Shown: positions 59,571-64,000 of the stretch, piece after piece
Layout of the letters: each line of letters begins with the position of its first letter
Position numbering within the stretch: position 1 is the stretch's first letter
The notes under the pieces: model-generated
The model's input: the letters and a program-made list of their open reading frames with translations, nothing else
Told to the model about the DNA's origin: nothing
The model's database searches: none
Assembly: GCF_000153465.1 (NCBI RefSeq)
Contig: NZ_CH672387.1
Span: 464,179-528,178, forward strand
DNA length: 64,000 nucleotides
Source: Aurantimonas manganoxydans SI85-9A1
GTDB lineage: Bacteria; Pseudomonadota; Alphaproteobacteria; Rhizobiales; Rhizobiaceae
Direction: 5' to 3'
Position numbers and translations under genes: made by a program

Positions 59571-62500
59571 CTAGAACTCGCCTTCGTAGAAGACGCCGAC
59601 CTCACCGCCACCGGAGGAGGTCACCGCGCCGCGGGCGCTGAGACCCGCGCCGAGATCGAGGTCGATGGTCACCCGGCCGCTCGTGTCGACGCCGACATAG
59701 GTGTTCTCGTTCAGATACTTGCCGACACCGACCGCGGTGGTGCCGTCGGCGGCGGTGCGGATGTCGAGATCGTCGACGCCAAGCTGCGAGCGCAGATTCT
59801 CCAGAAGGCCGCTGCTGCCACCGACGCCGGCCAGCGAGGCCGCGGCCTCGGCGAGCTGGGCGATCTGCAGCGGCGACAGGTCGGAGGTGCCCTGGCCGAA
59901 GATCAGTCGCGCCAGCACCTCGTCCTGGGGCAGGGTCGGTTCGGAGGAGAAGTTGAAGCTCGGATCGTCGGCCGGACCGGTGACGGTGATGAACACGGTG
60001 GCGTCGCCGGCGGTGGAGCGTGCCACGAGGTCGAGATAGGGCGTCAGGCCGCCGGTGAAGCTCAGCCGGCCGCGATCGAAGTCCAGACGCTTGCCGAGGA
60101 TCGAGAAGCGGCCGCGCTGCAGGTCGAAGCCGCCGACGACATTCGGGAAGGCAGCCGAGCCGGTGATGGTGATCCGGCCGCCGAGTTCCACGTCGAGGCC
60201 GCGGCCGCGCACGAACACCCGGTTCGGCGCGTTGAAGGTCAGGTCGAGATCGATGCCGCCGCCGCTGTTGCCGCCATCGGCGCGCTCAGGCGAGATCTCG
60301 CGCTGCTGCTCGTAGACCGCGGGGGCGGCGTTGCGATGGGTCACGTCGATGCGGGCAAGCGAACTCGGCAGGTTCTCCGGCACGAGGACGTTGATCTCCT
60401 CGGCATTGATGGTGCCGGCCAGACGCGGCGTGCCGGTCAGCGGCCCGGTGATGGTCAGTTCGGCATCAAGCCTGGCAGTGACGAGTTCGCCCTTGTTGTA
60501 GCGGCCGTCATCGAGCCGGATCGTGATGTCGGCCGGGAAGCCGCCGTCGAGACCGACCGTGCCGGACACGTCGAGCGTGCCACCGGCGGAGAGACTGGCG
60601 TCGAAGGCGCGGATCGTCGCAGTGCGTCCGTCCAGCGAGATGGTCGTCGAGATGTCGTTGAGGGCGAGATTGGCGCCGGTGTCGATGAAGCGCGCGCCGG
60701 TGGTCGAGACCGTGCCGACGACCGCGGGCTGGGACACGGGGCCGGTCACGCGGGCATCGACGAGGACGGTGCCCTGCACCGAGCGGCCGCCTTCGGCCAG
60801 GATGCGGTTGGCAAGCGACAGCGGTGCCGAGCCGTTCAGCGACAGGTCGAGCTGCGGCCCGCCGGCAAGGTTCACCGAACCGTTGGCGCTGAAGTCGAGG
60901 CCGTCGCCGGTCAGGCTGGTGTCGGTGGTGACCACCTGGTCAGCGAAGCGGCCGCTGGTGGTGACCGCCAGGGCGCCGACACCGGCGGCGCGGGTCTGCT
61001 GGATCGACACGCCGCTGGCATTGATGTCGTAGGTGACCGATGGATTGGACGGGGCGCCGGTGGCGCGGACCGTGCCGTTGATGGTGCCCTGCGGGGCGAT
61101 GCCCGCCGCCGCCGCGCTGGCGATCGAGGCGGGCAGGGCGCTGATCTCGGCGGTGATGTCGAGGGCGTCGGCGCCGGCCGAACCGGTGACGGTGATGGCG
61201 CCGCCGCCAACATCGATGCGGGCGTTGCCGAGGTTCAGCGTGCCGCCGGCATAGCGGCCTTCGGCCACGGCCTGCAGCGCCGGCGCGCCGGCGGCGCGGC
61301 TCTGGGCAACGGAGACGTCGGAGGCGGTGATGTCGAAGCTGGCGTCGGGATCGGTGAGCGATCCGGTGGCCGACGCCGAGCCGGAGACGGTGCCGCGGGC
61401 GCCGAGGCCGTCGACGAAGCCGTTGGCGAGCCCGACGGGCAAGGCGTCGATGGCGACATCAATGGCGAGCCGCTCGCCGACCGTGCCGGTGGCCCGAAGC
61501 GAGCCGTCGCCGACGGTGACGTCGGCGCGTTCGATCGTGGCTGTCCCATCGGCGTAGGAGCCGGCGGCGTCGAGGACGAGGGGTGCGACGCCGGACTGGG
61601 CGATCTGCCGCGTGGTGATGCCGCTACCGGAAAGATCGAAGCGGGCCTGTGGATCGGACAGGGAGCCCGTGGCCGTGGCCGAACCGGTGATCGTGCCCTC
61701 CGCGCCGAGGCCGTCGACGAAACCATTGGCAAGGCCGACCGGCAGGGCGTCGATGGCAAGGCGGAGGTCGAGCTGTTCGCCGACGGTGCCGGTGGCCTTC
61801 AGCGAGCCGTCGCCGACGGTCAGGTCGGCGCGCTCGATGGTGGCAGTACCGTTCGCATAGGCGCCGGCGGCATCGAGGGCGAAGGGCGCGACGCCGGACT
61901 GGGCGATCTGGCGCGTCGTGATGCCGGAGCCAGTGAGGTCGAAGCGGGCCTGCGGGTCGGCGAGCGAACCGGTGGCGGTCGCGGTGCCGGAAATCGTGCC
62001 CTCGGCGCCGAGATCGGGAGCGATGCCATTGGCGAGGCCGACCGGGATGGCGTTGACGGCGACGCGCAGGTCGAGGGTCTCGCCGATTGTGCCCTCGGCG
62101 GTCAGCGAGCCGTCACCGACGGCGATCTCGGCTTCGGAGAGGGTCAGCGTGCCGTCGGCATAGCGGCCGGCGGCGTCCACCGTCAGCGGGTCGATGCCGC
62201 TCTCGGCGATGGCGTCGGCGGTGATGCCCGAGCCGGTCAGGTCGAAGCTGGCGGTCGGATTGTCGAGCGTGCCGGTGGCGGTGCCCTTGCCGGAGACCGT
62301 GCCACGGGCAGCCAGGCCATCGACGAAGCCGTTGGCGAGACCGACCGGCAGGTTGGTCATGGTCACGTCGAGGTCGAGATTCTGGCCGACGCGACCAGTG
62401 GCGACAAGCGAACCGTCGCCGACATTGATGACGGCAGTTTCCAGCGCAGCGGTGGCGTCGGCGTAGGTGCCGGTGAGGCGCAGGGCCAGCGGCGCAACGC

Positions 62501-64000
62501 CGGAGCGGGCGATCTGCTGCGTGGTGATGCCGGTGCCCGAGACGTCGAAGACGGCTTGCGGGTCGATGGTCGAACCCGACGCCGAGGCGGTGCCGGACAG
62601 GGTGCCACTGGCGTCGAGGCCGGGGACGAAACCGTTGACCAGGCCGACCGGCAGGCGGCGCATGGCCAGTTCGATGTCGAGCTCTTCGCCGATTGTGCCG
62701 GAGGCGCTCAGCGAGCCGTCGCCGACGATCAGTTCGGCGCGGTCGAGGGTCGCGGTGCCGTCGGCATAGGCGCCGGCGACATCGAGGGTCAGCGGATCGA
62801 TGCCGGCCGCGGCGATCTCCTCGGCGGTGATGCCGGTGCCGGACAGGGCGAAGGTCGCTTGCGGATCGCTGCGCGGGCCGGTGGCGGTCGCCGTGCCGGT
62901 CAGCGTGCCTTCTGCGTCGAGCCCGTCGACGAAGCCGTTGGCCAGCGCCACCGGGACGGAATCCATCGCGACTTCGATGTCGAGCTGGTCGCCGATCGTG
63001 CCGGACGCGTCGAGCGAGCCGTCGCCGAGATCGAGCCGTGCGGTCTGCAGGGTCAGGGTGCCGCCGGCATAGCTGCCGGTGAGGTTCGCCTGGATCGCCG
63101 GCACGCTGGCAGCGCGCGAACTGGCGACGGCGAGGTCGGTGCCGAGAATGGCAAAGGTCGCAGCCGGATCGTTTGCCGCGCCGGAGACGGTGGCGGTGCC
63201 GCCGATGGTGCCGGCAGCGGCGAGGCCCGGCACGAAGGGATTGGCCGCGGCGGCCGGCACGTCGGTCAGGCGCAGCGCGAGGTCGAGGGTTTCGCCGGCG
63301 CTGCCGTCGAGGGAAAGGTCGCCTTCTCCGACGTCGACGCGGATGCCGGAAAGGGTCGTCACACCGCCCTCGATCCGCACGATGGCCTCTTCGGCGAGGC
63401 GGATCGCAGCGTCCTCGATGTCGGCGGTCAAGCGGGTCAGGCGGACCAGCGTCGTGTCGGGCTCGAACAGCACATTGCCGGCCAGCGCGAAGGGCACGGC
63501 GTTGACCTTCGCCTCGGCGACGAGATCGGTGCCCTGTTCGTCCTCGCGCAGCGCCACCTCGAGGTCGCTGACGGCGATGCCGGGCGCCGCGATGGCGCGG
63601 GCGGTGACGGTGCCGGTCGGGCGCGGAATGCCGAGATAGTCCTTCACGGACAGGTCGATGCGGGCGCCGTCGAGCGTGTTGCCGGCAACGGAAAGGCGCT
63701 CGCCGGTGAGGTCGATGGCGGCGACGGGCATGCCGTCGTTCTCGACGGTGAGGTCGACTTGCCCGACCACGTCGCCGGAGGCGTCGAGGCTGCCGAGCGC
63801 GGCCAGCGGGCCAATGTCGCTGACATCGATGGCGAGGGTGCCGACCGGCGCGAAGGCGTCGGTCAGGCGCAGATCGCCGGTGATGCTGTTGGGACCCTGG
63901 CGGATGGCGAGGTCGGTGATCCGGCGGTCGCCATTGTCCAGCGTCTCGACGGTGGCGTTGCCCGACAAGGGCTGGCCGTCGAGCGTGCCGGTGATGGCGA
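59571..64000 (-). CDS. tamB: TamB-like translocation and assembly module protein, C-terminal part (5' end outside window)
   Basis: TamB/AsmA-like proteins span the periplasm as a long beta-structured channel and support outer-membrane protein or lipid transport with TamA. At least 1476 residues are visible; the frame runs off the window end, so the N-terminal membrane anchor is missing. The last 350 residues are the conserved TamB (DUF490) domain, with LDLTFNAPNRVFVRGRGLDV, FDLQRGRFSILGKRLDFDRG, LPQDEVLARLIFGQ and a C-terminal GVFYEGEF. Residues before it consist of about eight 101-residue repeats of the type PVGLANGFVDGLGAEG. Natural TamB proteins are repetitive in structure, but this sequence identity is unusually high. 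Confidence 0.93.
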   Translation of the reverse strand, partial: AITGTLDGQPLSGNATVETLDNGDRRITDLAIRQGPNSITGDLRLTDAFAPVGTLAIDVSDIGPLAALGSLDASGDVVGQVDLTVENDGMPVAAIDLTGERLSVAGNTLDGARIDLSVKDYLGIPRPTGTVTARAIAAPGIAVSDLEVALREDEQGTDLVAEAKVNAVPFALAGNVLFEPDTTLVRLTRLTADIEDAAIRLAEEAIVRIEGGVTTLSGIRVDVGEGDLSLDGSAGETLDLALRLTDVPAAAANPFVPGLAAAGTIGGTATVSGAANDPAATFAILGTDLAVASSRAASVPAIQANLTGSYAGGTLTLQTARLDLGDGSLDASGTIGDQLDIEVAMDSVPVALANGFVDGLDAEGTLTGTATATGPRSDPQATFALSGTGITAEEIAAAGIDPLTLDVAGAYADGTATLDRAELIVGDGSLSASGTIGEELDIELAMRRLPVGLVNGFVPGLDASGTLSGTASASGSTIDPQAVFDVSGTGITTQQIARSGVAPLALRLTGTYADATAALETAVINVGDGSLVATGRVGQNLDLDVTMTNLPVGLANGFVDGLAARGTVSGKGTATGTLDNPTASFDLTGSGITADAIAESGIDPLTVDAAGRYADGTLTLSEAEIAVGDGSLTAEGTIGETLDLRVAVNAIPVGLANGIAPDLGAEGTISGTATATGSLADPQARFDLTGSGITTRQIAQSGVAPFALDAAGAYANGTATIERADLTVGDGSLKATGTVGEQLDLRLAIDALPVGLANGFVDGLGAEGTITGSATATGSLSDPQARFDLSGSGITTRQIAQSGVAPLVLDAAGSYADGTATIERADVTVGDGSLRATGTVGERLAIDVAIDALPVGLANGFVDGLGARGTVSGSASATGSLTDPDASFDITASDVSVAQSRAAGAPALQAVAEGRYAGGTLNLGNARIDVGGGAITVTGSAGADALDITAEISALPASIASAAAAGIAPQGTINGTVRATGAPSNPSVTYDINASGVSIQQTRAAGVGALAVTTSGRFADQVVTTDTSLTGDGLDFSANGSVNLAGGPQLDLSLNGSAPLSLANRILAEGGRSVQGTVLVDARVTGPVSQPAVVGTVSTTGARFIDTGANLALNDISTTISLDGRTATIRAFDASLSAGGTLDVSGTVGLDGGFPADITIRLDDGRYNKGELVTARLDAELTITGPLTGTPRLAGTINAEEINVLVPENLPSSLARIDVTHRNAAPAVYEQQREISPERADGGNSGGGIDLDLTFNAPNRVFVRGRGLDVELGGRITITGSAAFPNVVGGFDLQRGRFSILGKRLDFDRGRLSFTGGLTPYLDLVARSTAGDATVFITVTGPADDPSFNFSSEPTLPQDEVLARLIFGQGTSDLSPLQIAQLAEAAASLAGVGGSSGLLENLRSQLGVDDLDIRTAADGTTAVGVGKYLNENTYVGVDTSGRVTIDLDLGAGLSARGAVTSSGGGEVGVFYEGEF
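61120..63540 (-). repeat. Tandem 303-bp repeats inside tamB
   Basis: A unit of 101 codons recurs about eight times. Landmarks encoding LANGF-type segments occur at about 61421, 61724, 62027, 62330, 62633, 62936 and 63239, a spacing of 303 bases. The units near 61421, 61724, 62027 and 62330 are the most alike; outer units are more diverged. Confidence 0.85.

Noticed and set aside
61120-63540. CRISPR array or minisatellite outside genes
   Set aside because: The 303-bp periodicity is in frame with tamB and encodes 101-residue protein repeats; there are no short repeats with unique spacers.

Overview
The window is high-GC (roughly two thirds G+C by eye), densely packed bacterial chromosome. Gene content and order point to an alphaproteobacterium of the order Hyphomicrobiales (Rhizobiales): hisS-hisZ-hisG, DUF2093 and DUF4170 genes, a waaA-lpxK block preceded by a DUF374 acyltransferase, HrcA/CIRCE-type groESL, a long-form class I IleRS that has lost its C-terminal zinc site, and a pgi-glgP-glgC-glgA-pgm-glgX operon. 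I do not commit to a genus. Most of the window is housekeeping sequence; the accessory material is concentrated at about 6.3-8.3 kb.

Layout. 1-3.1 kb: glcD (3' part), glcE and glcF, the glycolate oxidase complex. 3.1-4.9 kb: two tandem L,D-transpeptidases. 5.3-6.3 kb: a small conserved protein and 3-methyladenine DNA glycosylase I. 6.3-8.3 kb: a cluster of 35-66 bp palindromic repeats (called REP here), a GIY-YIG nuclease gene framed by a perfect 40-bp inverted repeat, and an IS110-family element inserted inside one palindrome. 8.5-12 kb: hisS, hisZ, hisG. 12-22 kb, mostly minus strand: DoxX, fumC, a molybdenum hydroxylase (iorAB type) with a dihaem cytochrome c, CsbD, a TSUP transporter with an Rrf2 regulator, and groESL. 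22.4-28.4 kb, plus strand: HAD phosphatase, ribF, ileS, a lipoprotein. 28.4-36.7 kb: tadA, an rsuA/rluB-type pseudouridine synthase, rsmD, an M16 peptidase pair, a patatin, topoisomerase IB and DUF2945. 36.7-44.7 kb: a Kef-type antiporter, then pmbA, an IMPase/CysQ-like gene, DUF4170, DUF374, waaA and lpxK (Kdo-lipid A assembly), and DUF2093. 44.7-57.5 kb, minus strand: mutL and the glycogen operon. 57.7-64 kb: an aldehyde dehydrogenase, a small protein, and the 3' part of tamB, which carries a striking 303-bp tandem repeat.

Main result of the hunt. The IS110 element at about 7150-8289 has a 5' non-coding end that reads as a bridge RNA. It has a 5' stem-loop, then two larger stem-enclosed loops. 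The first loop carries two guides matching the left (8 nt) and right (7 nt) halves of the REP in which the element sits. The second carries two guides matching the element's own right end (8 nt) and left end (6 nt). CT dinucleotides lie at both junctions, as in the IS621 system, which also targets REP palindromes.

Other points worth attention: base-composition patches inside both hisS and ileS, a 23-bp palindrome sitting exactly over the -10 of the glycogen operon promoter, absence of glgB from that operon, an inverted repeat between the Rrf2 regulator and the TSUP transporter gene, and the highly regular 101-residue repeats in TamB.
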